Of a stretch of DNA of 43,186 bases, positions 34,333 through 42,904 are shown one piece after another; position 1 is the first letter of the stretch, and the number at the start of each line of letters is the position of its first letter. Below the pieces are notes generated by a model. The model saw only the letters and a program-made list of their open reading frames with translations, was not told the origin of the DNA and searched no databases. The position numbers and the translations under genes were made by a program. Where the stretch lies: positions 1 through 43,186 of the forward strand of contig NZ_CACVBR010000034.1 of assembly GCF_902728265.1 (NCBI RefSeq). The letters run 5' to 3'. The DNA is from Chryseobacterium potabilaquae (GTDB lineage Bacteria > Bacteroidota > Bacteroidia > Flavobacteriales > Weeksellaceae).

Positions 34333-35604
34333 TTAATGAAATCTAAAATTAGCTTCGGGAAGGATATTATTTTTTAAGAACGCTTCATATTCCGGAGAAA
34401 GTTTTGCCCTCCCAAAAGTATTATTCCCACTCATACTTCCAAGCCGAACTTTATCTTTACCAAATTTTTTATTCAGCGCATCCATTGCCTTCATAGCTGG
34501 CAAATGTTGGTTTTGAGTATCTTCTTCAAATAAATTGATCTGCCTTTCACTCTCGGGAACAAAATCATTGACAATCACTCCTGCTCTTTTATAATAAAAT
34601 CCTTCTCGATAGATATTTTCAAAAAGCTCATTTACAACCTTCCCCATTAAAATGGATGAGTTTGTAGGATTAGGAAGAATTTGGGTAACCGCATTTTTAT
34701 ATTCGGGTAAATCTTTTCTAAAACGATTGGTTTGTACAAAGACCGTAATCATTTTACAACAAGTGTTTTGCTTTCTTAATTTTTCAGAGCAATACATTCC
34801 AAAAGTCTCCACACGTTCACGGAGATCTTCTTTATTAGCTAACATTTCCATAAAACTCCGAGTAACGGCTATGGACTTCTTAGGAGAAGGAGTATCTAAG
34901 TCCAATTGACGAATTCCTTTTAATTCATTAATCATCCTCACTCCATGAATTCCCATTACTTTACGCACCCACATTTCTGGTTTCTGAAGTAAGTCCCAAG
35001 CTTTATACACTCCGTGATCTTGCATTTTCATAGAAAGCTTACGTCCTATTCCCCATACATCACCAATGTCTAACCATTTTAAAGCTTTCTCAATTTTGTC
35101 AGGAGTATCTAAAATATACACTCCTTCAAATTTCTCTGGATATTGCTTTACAATTCTATTCGCTACTTTGCATAATGTTTTTGTAGGAGCAACCCCGATA
35201 CTTACAGGAATATTTGCCTGGCTTTTTATAGTATTTCTAATTTCAAGACAATAGGTAAAAATATCAATATACTTAAAACCCGTTAAGTCCAAAAATAATT
35301 CATCAATACTGTATACCTCATGATCCATAACATAGGATTTAGCAATATCAATAACTTGCTGACTCTTGAAATTATAAAGTTCAAACTTAGCGGAAAGTAC
35401 CTTTACATCATACTCTTTAAAAAGGTCTTTATATTTGAATGCCGGAGCCGCCATGGGAATTCCTAAATCTTTAGCCTCTTTACTTCGAGAAACAACACAT
35501 CCATCGTTGTTAGAAAGTACTACAACAGGCCTATCTTCCAAAGAAGAATCTAATGTCCTTTCACAAGAAACAAAGAAATTATTACAGTCGACTAAAGCAT
35601 ACAT
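34333..35604 (-). CDS. umuC: Y-family DNA polymerase, UmuC type
   Basis: Translesion polymerase subunit (Pol V), 423 residues. Catalytic acidic sites: D6 in MYALVDCNNFFVSCE and the YSIDELFLDLTG motif. The little-finger and C-terminal DUF4113-like region (MDALNKKFGKDKVRLG... to residue 423) marks it as UmuC rather than DinB. UmuC normally needs processed UmuD, and umuD normally lies directly upstream. No umuD is seen up to 36060. A -7 motif lies 27 nt upstream. No LexA-type palindrome was recognised. Confidence 0.92.
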   Translation of the reverse strand: MYALVDCNNFFVSCERTLDSSLEDRPVVVLSNNDGCVVSRSKEAKDLGIPMAAPAFKYKDLFKEYDVKVLSAKFELYNFKSQQVIDIAKSYVMDHEVYSIDELFLDLTGFKYIDIFTYCLEIRNTIKSQANIPVSIGVAPTKTLCKVANRIVKQYPEKFEGVYILDTPDKIEKALKWLDIGDVWGIGRKLSMKMQDHGVYKAWDLLQKPEMWVRKVMGIHGVRMINELKGIRQLDLDTPSPKKSIAVTRSFMEMLANKEDLRERVETFGMYCSEKLRKQNTCCKMITVFVQTNRFRKDLPEYKNAVTQILPNPTNSSILMGKVVNELFENIYREGFYYKRAGVIVNDFVPESERQINLFEEDTQNQHLPAMKAMDALNKKFGKDKVRLGSMSGNNTFGRAKLSPEYEAFLKNNILPEANFRFH

Positions 35605-35630
35605 GACAAAAAATCAAGCATTTATAGAAG

Positions 35631-35638
35631 CAAAATTA
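35631..35638 (-). promoter_or_regulatory. -7 element for umuC
   Basis: The minus strand reads TAATTTTG (TAnnTTTG), 26 nt before the umuC start codon. Confidence 0.45.
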
Positions 35639-35751
35639 TAATTTTTACAATAAAAAATAACATTTAATTTGAAGTTTAACACTCTATTTAACTCATTGAT
35701 TTTTAATTTATATTTTATTTTAAATACGTCTATTTTTGACTCTTGTATGAG

Positions 35752-35861
35752 ATAACTTTGTTTTTAAAAATAAAATTTCAAAAAAACGAGAAAATCATTT
35801 TTCTCTTGTATAAATAACGATATGCATCCCTTGTTTCTCCTATAAATACAATAAAAAATCA
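35752..35861 (+). promoter_or_regulatory. Possible promoter and leader of the small membrane peptide gene
   Basis: TAACTTTG near 35752 fits the plus-strand -7 consensus. It is followed by an AT-rich leader with a short hairpin (GAGAAAA/TTTTCTC near 35793-35812) before the small reading frame at 35862. No -33 box at normal spacing was found, so this is tentative. Confidence 0.35.
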
Positions 35862-35960
35862 ATGAAATTTCACAGAAAAGAAAAGTTATTTCATATTACG
35901 TCAAGTTTTGCCGTTCTGCTATTTTACTTTTGTTTCATACACAGTACCAAGAGCAATTAA
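35862..35960 (+). CDS. Putative 32-residue single-pass membrane peptide
   Basis: ATG to TAA gives 32 residues. A basic start (KFHRKEK) leads into a hydrophobic helix (about 13-27, including SFAVLLFYFCF) and a short polar tail. A 16-bp perfect hairpin follows 12 bp after the stop, and a possible promoter lies about 100 bp upstream, so the region has the layout of a small independent gene. I do not recognise a family. A chance reading frame of this length is possible in AT-rich DNA, so the support is the layout and the charge/hydrophobic pattern only. Confidence 0.4.
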   Translation: MKFHRKEKLFHITSSFAVLLFYFCFIHSTKSN

Positions 35961-35971
35961 CAACAAGAGTA

Positions 35972-36009
35972 GAACCAATAGATTTTTTTACTCAAAAATC
36001 TATTGGTTC
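35972..36009 (+). terminator. 16-bp perfect hairpin, probable terminator
   Basis: Arms at 35972-35987 (GAACCAATAGATTTTT) and 35994-36009 with a 6-nt loop. The tail CTCTTATCT is only moderately T-rich. It ends 50 bp before the patatin gene start. Confidence 0.6.
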
Positions 36010-36059
36010 CTCTTATCTAAAATGGCAAAATTTATTTTAAAAAAAATTAAAAAAATCAC

Positions 36060-37097
36060 ATGAAGAAAACAACCATTCTTTCTTTAGATGGTGGCGGAAT
36101 AAGAGGAATTGTCACCTGTATTATTTTACGCTACATAGAAGAGCAATTACAATATCACGATAATCCCAATGCAAAACTGGGTGATTATTTTGACTTAGTT
36201 TCAGGAAGCAGTACAGGAGCATTAATTGCTTGCACGATCTTATGTCCTGATGAAAACCGAAAAGCAAAACATTCCATTCAAAAGGGGCTAGAATTATATG
36301 CTGAGAAAGGAGGCAGTATATTTCAGGTTTCTTTTTGGGAAAAATTGATCAATCCATTTGGATTATTGAACGAAAAAATTTCTCAGGAAACACTTGAAAA
36401 AAATTTAAATGACTTTTTTGGAAATTTAGAATTAAAAGAATTAATAAAACCATGCCTCATCACAAGTTATGATATAGAAAACAGAAGAGCCAAACTTTTT
36501 AACTCTTGCAAAGCAACTATAAGTACCGATAATTTTTATGTAAAAGATATCTGTCGAGCTACATCCGCAGCTCCTACTTACTTTAGCCCTGTACAAATAA
36601 AATCAATGTATGGGCAAATTTTCAGTCTAATAGACGGTGGAATGTTTGCCAATAACCCCGCATTATGTGCTTATGCTGAAGCAAGGAAAACACCTTTTGC
36701 CGAAATTTTAAAAAACCATCAAAAGGCCAATTATCCCACAGTAAATGACATGCTCATCATTTCTATTGGGACGGGCATAGAATCACGATCATATTCTTTT
36801 AAAAAATTAGAAAAATCAGGAAAAATAGGTTGGGTAAATCCTATCATTGATATTTTAATGTCTGCCAATGCAGAAACAGTGGATTATCAACTTTCTCAAA
36901 TGTTTCAAACATTAGGGCAAAGAAACCAAAAGAACTACTATCGATTAAATCCATCCTTGAAAAATGCATCTCCCGCTATGGATAATGTAAGAAGGGCCAA
37001 CATTGAAAATCTTATACAAGCGGGACTCAGCTATATTGACAATAATAGGCAAGTCTTGAATCAAATTGTCCAAAAACTCATAAAAAATAAGATATAA
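36060..37097 (+). CDS. Patatin-like phospholipase
   Basis: A 345-residue lipid acyl hydrolase of the patatin family. The oxyanion-hole motif DGGGIRG (D10-G16), the nucleophile motif GSSTG (S51) and the catalytic Asp in DGGMFANN (D192) give a complete Ser-Asp dyad. No signal peptide or membrane helix, so it is cytoplasmic. Patatins of this layout occur both as housekeeping lipases and as effectors of defence systems such as CBASS. No nucleotide cyclase or other defence gene is visible nearby. Its right side is decayed mobile DNA, so it may be acquired. Confidence 0.9.
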   Translation: MKKTTILSLDGGGIRGIVTCIILRYIEEQLQYHDNPNAKLGDYFDLVSGSSTGALIACTILCPDENRKAKHSIQKGLELYAEKGGSIFQVSFWEKLINPFGLLNEKISQETLEKNLNDFFGNLELKELIKPCLITSYDIENRRAKLFNSCKATISTDNFYVKDICRATSAAPTYFSPVQIKSMYGQIFSLIDGGMFANNPALCAYAEARKTPFAEILKNHQKANYPTVNDMLIISIGTGIESRSYSFKKLEKSGKIGWVNPIIDILMSANAETVDYQLSQMFQTLGQRNQKNYYRLNPSLKNASPAMDNVRRANIENLIQAGLSYIDNNRQVLNQIVQKLIKNKI

Positions 37098-37398
37098 GTT
37101 TTTTTGCTTATAATCCATATATATAATATTAAAAGCTTATAATTTCCATGCTATTTTATCTACAAAATTTTATAAAATTCTTAAAAAGCGTCGAGTTTTG
37201 ACGTTTACGTATCCTATTTTTGGGATAGAAGCAGAGAAATTGGTAGAAAAAAATATCAACAATTTGATTTAAATAGGCATCAATACTGAAATAATAAAAT
37301 AGGGAAACACCTAATCGGCCTAGTAGCCACATAAGTGCTAAAACGACCAACTTTTTTGAATGTATGAATTTCTTATCCTAAATTAGGGAAGAAAACTA
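37098..37398. other. AT-rich intergenic, no gene supported
   Basis: A 64-residue hydrophobic reading frame on the minus strand (37156-37350) is the only candidate, and it has no supporting start signal or family match. The stretch is probably part of the decayed DNA to the right. Confidence 0.4.
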
Positions 37399-37703
37399 AT
37401 GAAACAAATTTGGGATGATGAAGAATTAGTAAAATACTAGTCACTTAATTACCAAGAGCTGGAACTTCTTAAAACAAAACCACAAAAGCACCATTTGGCT
37501 TTTTGTATGCAATTGAAATATGGCCAGTATCATGGTGCTTTTCCTGAAGGTAAAAGAGAATTTCCCCAACTCCTTTACAATATGTTTCCGATCAGTTAGA
37601 TATTTCCGATAATATATTTTCCTATAAGGGTTATCTTAAACAAAAGTACAAAAAGCATACTGAAAATTACGTAACATTATGTTTATACGTATTTTATAAT
37701 TAA
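37399..37703 (+). pseudogene. Tn3-family transposase, N-terminal relic (DUF4158-like)
   Basis: Reading from the ATG gives MKQIWDDEELVKY, a TAG stop (37438-37440), then LNYQELELLKTKP, HHLAFCMQLKYGQYHGAFP, EGKREFPQLL and a second stop (37597-37599). One frame over, the text goes on as DQLDISDNIFSYKGYLKQ to a stop at 37701-37703. This is the layout of the DUF4158 N-terminal domain of Tn3 TnpA: E-E-L-x-x-Y, then LGFA-type LAFCMQLK, then GAFP. At least one nonsense and one frameshift change are present and the catalytic part is absent, so it is inactive. The family call is by pattern only. Confidence 0.6.
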
Positions 37704-37915
37704 ATTTTCTACATGGGAGAAAATGAAATACCAATCGGAAATATCTACAGAGATAATTTTTTAAGGAGTTTGTGACAAAAAAGGGGTTAGGGAAATGACT
37801 CAATTGTTTTAATTAAAGTAATAATTAGTTGATTTATTTTCCCGACGAAGCACTTAAAAATGTTTTAGATTTTGATCTTGAATAAAGTAAGATAAAAAAT
37901 AAAGCATCATCTGCA

Positions 37916-38242
37916 AAATGAGATGATGTTTTCCAAACCATCAATAATTTTGTGCCTTTTTAGCAACTAATACAGGCTCAAAACTCCTTTCATCATTTCT
38001 TGGAACTTTAATTTCACACTCTTCAAAAGACGATTTTATTTTCTTACTGCCGTGTCCATTTCGGTAATTTCCAGAGATGGACTTTTGATGTTTCTCATTA
38101 TCCCGGTTAGAATCCAACTCGGCATCAAGCATATGTTCTAACGCTCGTTTGTGTAGATCTTTAAAGAATGAGGTTAAATCTTTTCCATCTTGAAGGATTT
38201 GTAAAAATCCTTGTTGCTTAGTAAATCTTCTTTTTCAATCAT
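37916..38242 (-). pseudogene. IS256-family transposase, N-terminal relic
   Basis: On the minus strand from 38242 the text is MIEKEDLLSNK, then after a frame change QILQDGKDLTSFFKDLHKRA, LEHMLDAELDSN, NYRNGHGSKKIKSSF, ECEIKVPRND and, after another frame change, IDGLENIISF, where the similarity stops (near 37916). This is the first third of a mutator-type transposase, including the ML-x-AEL-x(n)-YRNG core. Two frameshifts and a truncation make it a pseudogene. It differs in place and strand from the intact C-terminus at 1-81, so it need not be the same element. Confidence 0.75.
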
Positions 38243-38961
38243 AATTATCTAATGGTTAAAAATAATAAAAATTATTTCCGTAAAATTTTTTGAGCTTTAA
38301 GGGCTCATAAATTTAATATATGGTCAAAATTACCAAAAATATTCCCGTTATTCCCTCCTGTTTTTGATATGTTTAGCCGTTACGATTTTCAATCTTTCCT
38401 TCTAGATCCTCAATAATACCCATCAAGCAAAGGTAATACTGTTATTGACTATTTTACAGATTCTACAAAAAAGGGATGAAATAAGAAGTTTTAAATTTTT
38501 ATAAAATCAACAAAGAACACCTTTCTATTTTATCATTTTCGAAATTACGACATTCTCAATTTAATTAAACAACTGAAAATCAGAGCAAATTGCATTTTCA
38601 TCCTAATCCATAATATACATTATGTTAAGTGAGATGTAGTGTTTATTTTGTCCATATTCATTAAAAGCTTAATCAACTGGAAAGAAAAATGGTATAAGAA
38701 AGTTCATACCATTTAATTCAGATGCAAAAATTTTAAATAAAATTACCCTGTAAGGAGAATAAGACGATATGAACATTAAGTGTATCACTGTATGATGATA
38801 TAAATATATATAACTTATTCTTGTTGGAAGGAAAAGTCAAGAATAATAGAACAAACCTGTGATAAGTATGTTTTATTCTAAAATAAATGATACTGATTTC
38901 AATATATTTCTCTAGGCTCTTTTGAAAATATCAATAGATTTTCTTACAGCTATCAAATATC
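38243..38961. other. Non-coding, decayed region
   Basis: About 720 bases with no open frame that carries a recognisable domain. A short inverted pair GAGC/GCTC occurs near 38291-38306. The sequence is AT-rich and probably old mobile-element debris, but nothing specific can be assigned. Confidence 0.4.
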
Positions 38962-40047
38962 CTAACAATTTGCCTCTTTACTAAATTTTTTCAGCGTTAA
39001 AAAATGCGAGTGTAACGCGGATAAAAAGCTCTTATTTTCAATGTAAGGCAAATTGAACTCTATGGCAGTCTTCTTCACAATAATAGAAATTTCTCCGTAA
39101 TGTATATGGCAGACTTTAGGAAAGAGATGATGCTCGATCTGCCTATTCAATCCACCAAGGAAAAATGCCGCGAATTTATTATCCGTTGCAAAATTCGCCG
39201 TTGTACGCATCTGATGCTCTGCCCAAGCCTCTTCCATCCGGCCGTTTTCATTAGGTATAGGGAAAGTGGTATCTTCCACAACATGGGCCAACTGAAAAAC
39301 AAGTCCCATTGTCAAGCCTTCGGCAATATGTAAAAACATAAAGCCTATTAGAAACTGCCACCAGCTTATATCCATTACCAAGAGCGGCAATATAATAAAT
39401 AGAAAGTAATAAAGTGCTTTATAGAAAAATAAATTGAAATACTCCACCTTAGGGTGTTTGCTCTGGCGAGCACCAATTTTTTTCTTAAAAAATTTCACAT
39501 AATCCTTACGAAAAACCCATGACAGTGAGGCCAAGCTATAAAGAGGAAAGGCATACCAATGCTGGTATTTCTGAATGCTATTCACTGTACCTTCTCTAGC
39601 AATACGGATCAATCCTGGTGCAACCTCAATATCCTCATCGTGCCCGGGAATATTTGTATACGAATGGTGAACCACATTGTGGGTAATGTTCCAAACGTAC
39701 GGATTAGCGCCAATCAGATTAAAAATGAAACCAAATGCCTTATTCACTTTTTTATTACCGGAGAGCGCACCATGTATAGCGTCATGGCAAACATTGAACC
39801 CTACAAAAGCACTAAACATGCCTAGTACAGCAGCAAGCAGTAAGAGCATCCCGGCAGGGAACAAGCTTGTAATGATCACAAGGTAAATTCCGATGAACCC
39901 GGCAAGGAAAAATATAGTCTTGCCCCACATATGGACATTGGCATGTTGACTTAATTGATTTTGAATGAAAAACTGATCTACTCTACTCCTTATGGTTGTA
40001 TAAAAATCAGAACCAGATGTGGATGGGAATTTTATTTTTTGTGACAT
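38962..40047 (-). CDS. Membrane fatty acid desaturase
   Basis: A 361-residue integral-membrane di-iron desaturase that puts a double bond in acyl chains and fluidises the membrane, especially in the cold. Three histidine boxes are intact: HDAIH (H88-H92), HNVVHH (H123-H128) and QIEHH (H306, H307). Four or so hydrophobic helices flank them. The pattern is that of the acyl-lipid/linoleoyl-CoA-type group rather than stearoyl-CoA delta-9 enzymes. The regiospecificity cannot be read from the sequence. It lies downstream of a truncated cold-shock gene and a DEAD-box-like gene on the same strand. Confidence 0.92.
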   Translation of the reverse strand: MSQKIKFPSTSGSDFYTTIRSRVDQFFIQNQLSQHANVHMWGKTIFFLAGFIGIYLVIITSLFPAGMLLLLAAVLGMFSAFVGFNVCHDAIHGALSGNKKVNKAFGFIFNLIGANPYVWNITHNVVHHSYTNIPGHDEDIEVAPGLIRIAREGTVNSIQKYQHWYAFPLYSLASLSWVFRKDYVKFFKKKIGARQSKHPKVEYFNLFFYKALYYFLFIILPLLVMDISWWQFLIGFMFLHIAEGLTMGLVFQLAHVVEDTTFPIPNENGRMEEAWAEHQMRTTANFATDNKFAAFFLGGLNRQIEHHLFPKVCHIHYGEISIIVKKTAIEFNLPYIENKSFLSALHSHFLTLKKFSKEANC

Positions 40048-40220
40048 AAAAATTATATTTGATCCCCTAACGCGAACAAACAGATATGCTAAATCGGGTG
40101 TTGTAATAAGAAGACTATTGAATTTTCCGGCATCTTGCCGGATGTATATAAATATAATGTATTAAACGTATTAATTGTTAGTTTATTGTAGCTGTATTTA
40201 ACAATATAAATTTTAAGTTG

Positions 40221-40340
40221 TTATTCAACTAAATAACTGCATCCAGACGAATGTACAAATATGTCTTTACTCCCATTTGAAGGAGAAATAAATCCGAAGC
40301 CTTTTACTTCGTTAAAAAATTTTACTGGGCCTTGTTGCAT
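40221..40340 (-). pseudogene. Truncated cold-shock protein (CspA family)
   Basis: The ATG at 40340 gives [20 protein letters not shown], then [11 protein letters not shown], a close match to the first half of CspA-like proteins, including RNP1 (KGFGFI) and RNP2 (DIFVH). Normal proteins of this family are about 64-70 residues. Here the text leaves the family after HSSG and stops at residue 39, so the last two strands of the OB-fold are missing. No remainder is found further downstream. The start region is otherwise intact, so it could still be transcribed, but a stable OB-fold is not expected. Confidence 0.7.
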
Positions 40341-40394
40341 TGTAATTATTATTAAAATTGTATATGATAATTTATGAATTTTACAGTTTTATTA

Positions 40395-41510
40395 TTAAAA
40401 TATCCCCACAGGGATGGTAAAACCTATTAGACTCTGGATTTTTTTTAAATCCATGTGCTCGTCCGCCGTGCAGAATGAAATTATCAAACCTTCACTTCCT
40501 GATTTTATCACTCTTCCACTTCTCTGAACATACGTTTGGGGAATTGTCGGAAGGTCATAATTAACTATATATAATAGTTGTCCTAAATTAATTCCCTTTG
40601 CTTCAATATCTGTAGTGATCAAAATTTGAATCTTTCCACTTCTGAAATTATCCAGCACCTCATTTTTATCGATCCTTCTTCTGTTTCCATGAATAAATCC
40701 CATACTGATCCCTGCTCTTTCAAGCTGTTCCACTAGCTCGTCAGCAATATATTTGCTATGTGTGAAAACAAGAACTTGCTCCATCTCGCGGTTTTTAAGC
40801 AGATCTATCAGTAATTCTGATTTATCTCTTTTTTCAACAAAATACACACATTGCGAAATGCTTTCTATCTCCACTGGTCCTGCCTCCGTTGAAATCTCTA
40901 CAGGGTTTCTGAGGAATGTTGAGACAGCTTTTTTTACATAATCTGAAGTTTTTGTACCAAAGACCAGAGTCTGTATATTTTCAGGAATTAGTTTCTGTAT
41001 ATTTTTTATTCTATTATTTAATGTTTTTTCAAGCATTTTATCTGCACCATATAAAACCAGAATTTCTAATTGGGAAAAATTGATTGCCCTTTTTTCAACA
41101 ATTTCCAGTAGTCCTTCGGGAGTCGCCACCAACAAATCTATTCTTCTTTGAAAGGCGGAAAGCTGACTTTCAGCCGATTCTTCAACATTAATGCGAAATT
41201 GTAAAAGAGAGAGGTATTTACTACACCACTTAATTCTTTCTTCAATCTCAACAGCCATTTCATTTGTAGAAGCAATTACCAACACCCTGATGTTAGTATG
41301 ACCGGTAGGGTTTCTACCCAACAATTGTGATATGGAAATTGCAAATGCGGCTTTTTTTCCGCTTCCTTTCGGAGCAAATACCAGCAAATCTTTTCCTTCT
41401 AAAATACTGGGTATTATAGCATCCTGTATATCAGTGGGTTGTGAATATCCTACTTCCGTAACTGCGCGGATAATTGGATTGATTAATCGTAAATTTTTGA
41501 AACTTATCAT
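40395..41510 (-). CDS. Degenerate DEAD-box helicase-like protein
   Basis: A two-RecA-domain protein with overall DEAD-box organisation, 371 residues from the ATG at 41510 (a start at 41609 adds 33 unrelated residues; the family usually begins as F-x-x-L). The Q motif region GYSQPTDIQDAIIP (21-34) is good. The ATPase and helicase motifs are altered: motif I is APKGSGKK (46-53), motif II is YGAD (154-157) in place of DEAD, motif III is FGT (184-186) in place of SAT, and motif VI is YVQRSGRV in place of HRxGR. Motifs Ib, IV and V are closer to normal. It probably cannot hydrolyse ATP and may act as an RNA-binding pseudo-helicase. Confidence 0.8.
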   Translation of the reverse strand: MISFKNLRLINPIIRAVTEVGYSQPTDIQDAIIPSILEGKDLLVFAPKGSGKKAAFAISISQLLGRNPTGHTNIRVLVIASTNEMAVEIEERIKWCSKYLSLLQFRINVEESAESQLSAFQRRIDLLVATPEGLLEIVEKRAINFSQLEILVLYGADKMLEKTLNNRIKNIQKLIPENIQTLVFGTKTSDYVKKAVSTFLRNPVEISTEAGPVEIESISQCVYFVEKRDKSELLIDLLKNREMEQVLVFTHSKYIADELVEQLERAGISMGFIHGNRRRIDKNEVLDNFRSGKIQILITTDIEAKGINLGQLLYIVNYDLPTIPQTYVQRSGRVIKSGSEGLIISFCTADEHMDLKKIQSLIGFTIPVGIF

Positions 41511-41858
41511 ACATTTTTGCAATTCCCGCTCTTTTTTCGGAAAGTACATTTCTAAAGAATTAATTACATGGGGTAAGGAATTAATATTAATTCTCAATGC
41601 TTCTCTCAAGCATAACTTTTTCCCTTAAATTAAATAGCTTAAAATAAAACCTGCTTTAGAGAAATTAGTTGATAATGAGGCAGGTGAAAAAGCAAAACTA
41701 AATGATAAAATCTGATTTAAATTATTGCATAATAGTAGAGATCTGCTTATAAATACTCGATAAAGCTACAATAAAACAATTTAACAAAAATATAATATAA
41801 TTAACTGATTATCAAAAATATATTCATACCTTATGCATATAATCAAATTGTTTGCAAC

Positions 41859-42839
41859 GTGCGGATGATTTTAAATTCCCAGCATATGCCAACTCCCGCA
41901 ATCCATACACAGCCTTTCTCTCAAAAGTCAGATAATCATCAATCTTCTCAGGTCCGGATAGCCTATTTTATCATGATACACCATAAGCCTGAAACCTTTA
42001 AGGAAATGTTTGAGAAAATCTACAGCCGTGATCAGTTTTACCTGGTCCATATTGACAAGAAAGCAAAAGAAGAGTTTACTGAAGAAATTCAGATGTATCT
42101 GGTCGGTTTTCCCAATGTGTATATCCTGGAAAGCATGAGTATTGTCGCAGGAGGTTTCAGAATGATTCAGGCAGAGCTGAATGCGATGGAATATCTTCTG
42201 AACGTAAGCGGAGAATGGGATTATTTCATTAATTTAAGTGGTGAAGATTATCCACTCAAATCACAAAATATTATCCGCCAGTTTCTTACTTCCAATAACG
42301 GCAGGAACTACATTTTCTTTTATGACCAGAAATTTTACAGACCTGATACGTTCCAGAGGATACAAAATCATTTTACAGAACTTACTCATAAAATATCTTC
42401 CCTGATTTATAAAAGAGAGTTTATGGAGGGCGTTACCCCTTACATTGGAGGGAAATGGTTTATTTTCACTAAAAAAACCTGTGTTTTTCTGACCAACAAT
42501 AAAAAGGTGATGGATTTTGAAGACTATTATTTGCATACCCTGCTACCGGCAGAATCATTCTTTCAGACCGTTTTGATGAATACTGTTTTTAAAGATATTA
42601 TTGTCAATGATGATAAAAGGGCATCCCTTGAAAAAAAATATTTTAATAAAAATCAATATTATACTGAATTTATAGAAGCTCTCAAAACAAGTAATCAGCT
42701 TTTTATCAGAAAAGTAAATAATGAAACGAATCAAAACATCATTAAATACATTGATGAAACTTTTCTTCTCCCTTTAACCAATGTGGACGAGATAGCAAGA
42801 GAATTAAAGCAGGATGAGCGTGACAATAAGTGGTCTTAA
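41859..42839 (+). CDS. GT14-type beta-1,6-N-acetylglucosaminyltransferase-like protein
   Basis: A 326-residue glycosyltransferase of the core-2/I-branching (GT14, Branch) family. Recognisable segments: RIAYFIMIHHKPETF at the N-terminus, FYLVHIDKKA, a VAGGFRMIQAELNAM segment, WDYFINLSGEDYPLKS and PAESFFQTVLMNT. Bacterial members probably add sugars to surface glycans; donor and acceptor are unknown. The first ~30 residues are poorly conserved and translation may start at a later ATG such as the tenth codon. It stands alone between intergenic stretches. Confidence 0.85.
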   Translation: MRMILNSQHMPTPAIHTQPFSQKSDNHQSSQVRIAYFIMIHHKPETFKEMFEKIYSRDQFYLVHIDKKAKEEFTEEIQMYLVGFPNVYILESMSIVAGGFRMIQAELNAMEYLLNVSGEWDYFINLSGEDYPLKSQNIIRQFLTSNNGRNYIFFYDQKFYRPDTFQRIQNHFTELTHKISSLIYKREFMEGVTPYIGGKWFIFTKKTCVFLTNNKKVMDFEDYYLHTLLPAESFFQTVLMNTVFKDIIVNDDKRASLEKKYFNKNQYYTEFIEALKTSNQLFIRKVNNETNQNIIKYIDETFLLPLTNVDEIARELKQDERDNKWS

Positions 42840-42904
42840 AAAGCATCTTTTATTGGGTAATGATGGGCACAGAAAACCAATTTTATTAAGGCCTTTTAAC
42901 TCTT

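Noticed and set aside
35605..36059. umuD upstream of umuC
   Set aside because: Neither strand codes a LexA/UmuD-like serine peptidase in this gap.
36060..37097. Patatin as part of a CBASS defence operon
   Set aside because: No nucleotide cyclase, ubiquitin-like processing or other defence gene is adjacent; only mobile relics and core genes are seen.
37156..37350. A 64-residue hydrophobic minus-strand frame as a membrane protein gene
   Set aside because: No family resemblance, no start signal, and AT-rich decayed DNA yields such frames by chance.
37903..37932. Hairpin CATCATCT...AGATGATG followed by TTTT, looking like a terminator
   Set aside because: The right arm and T run are part of the IS256 transposase relic read on the other strand (the IDGLENIISF segment), and no gene ends here on the plus strand. 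It probably arose at the deletion junction.
38270..38300. TTCCGTAAAATTTTTT resembling the terminal repeat at 198-219
   Set aside because: The orientation relative to the IS256 relic is wrong for its left end, and the match is short and AT-rich.
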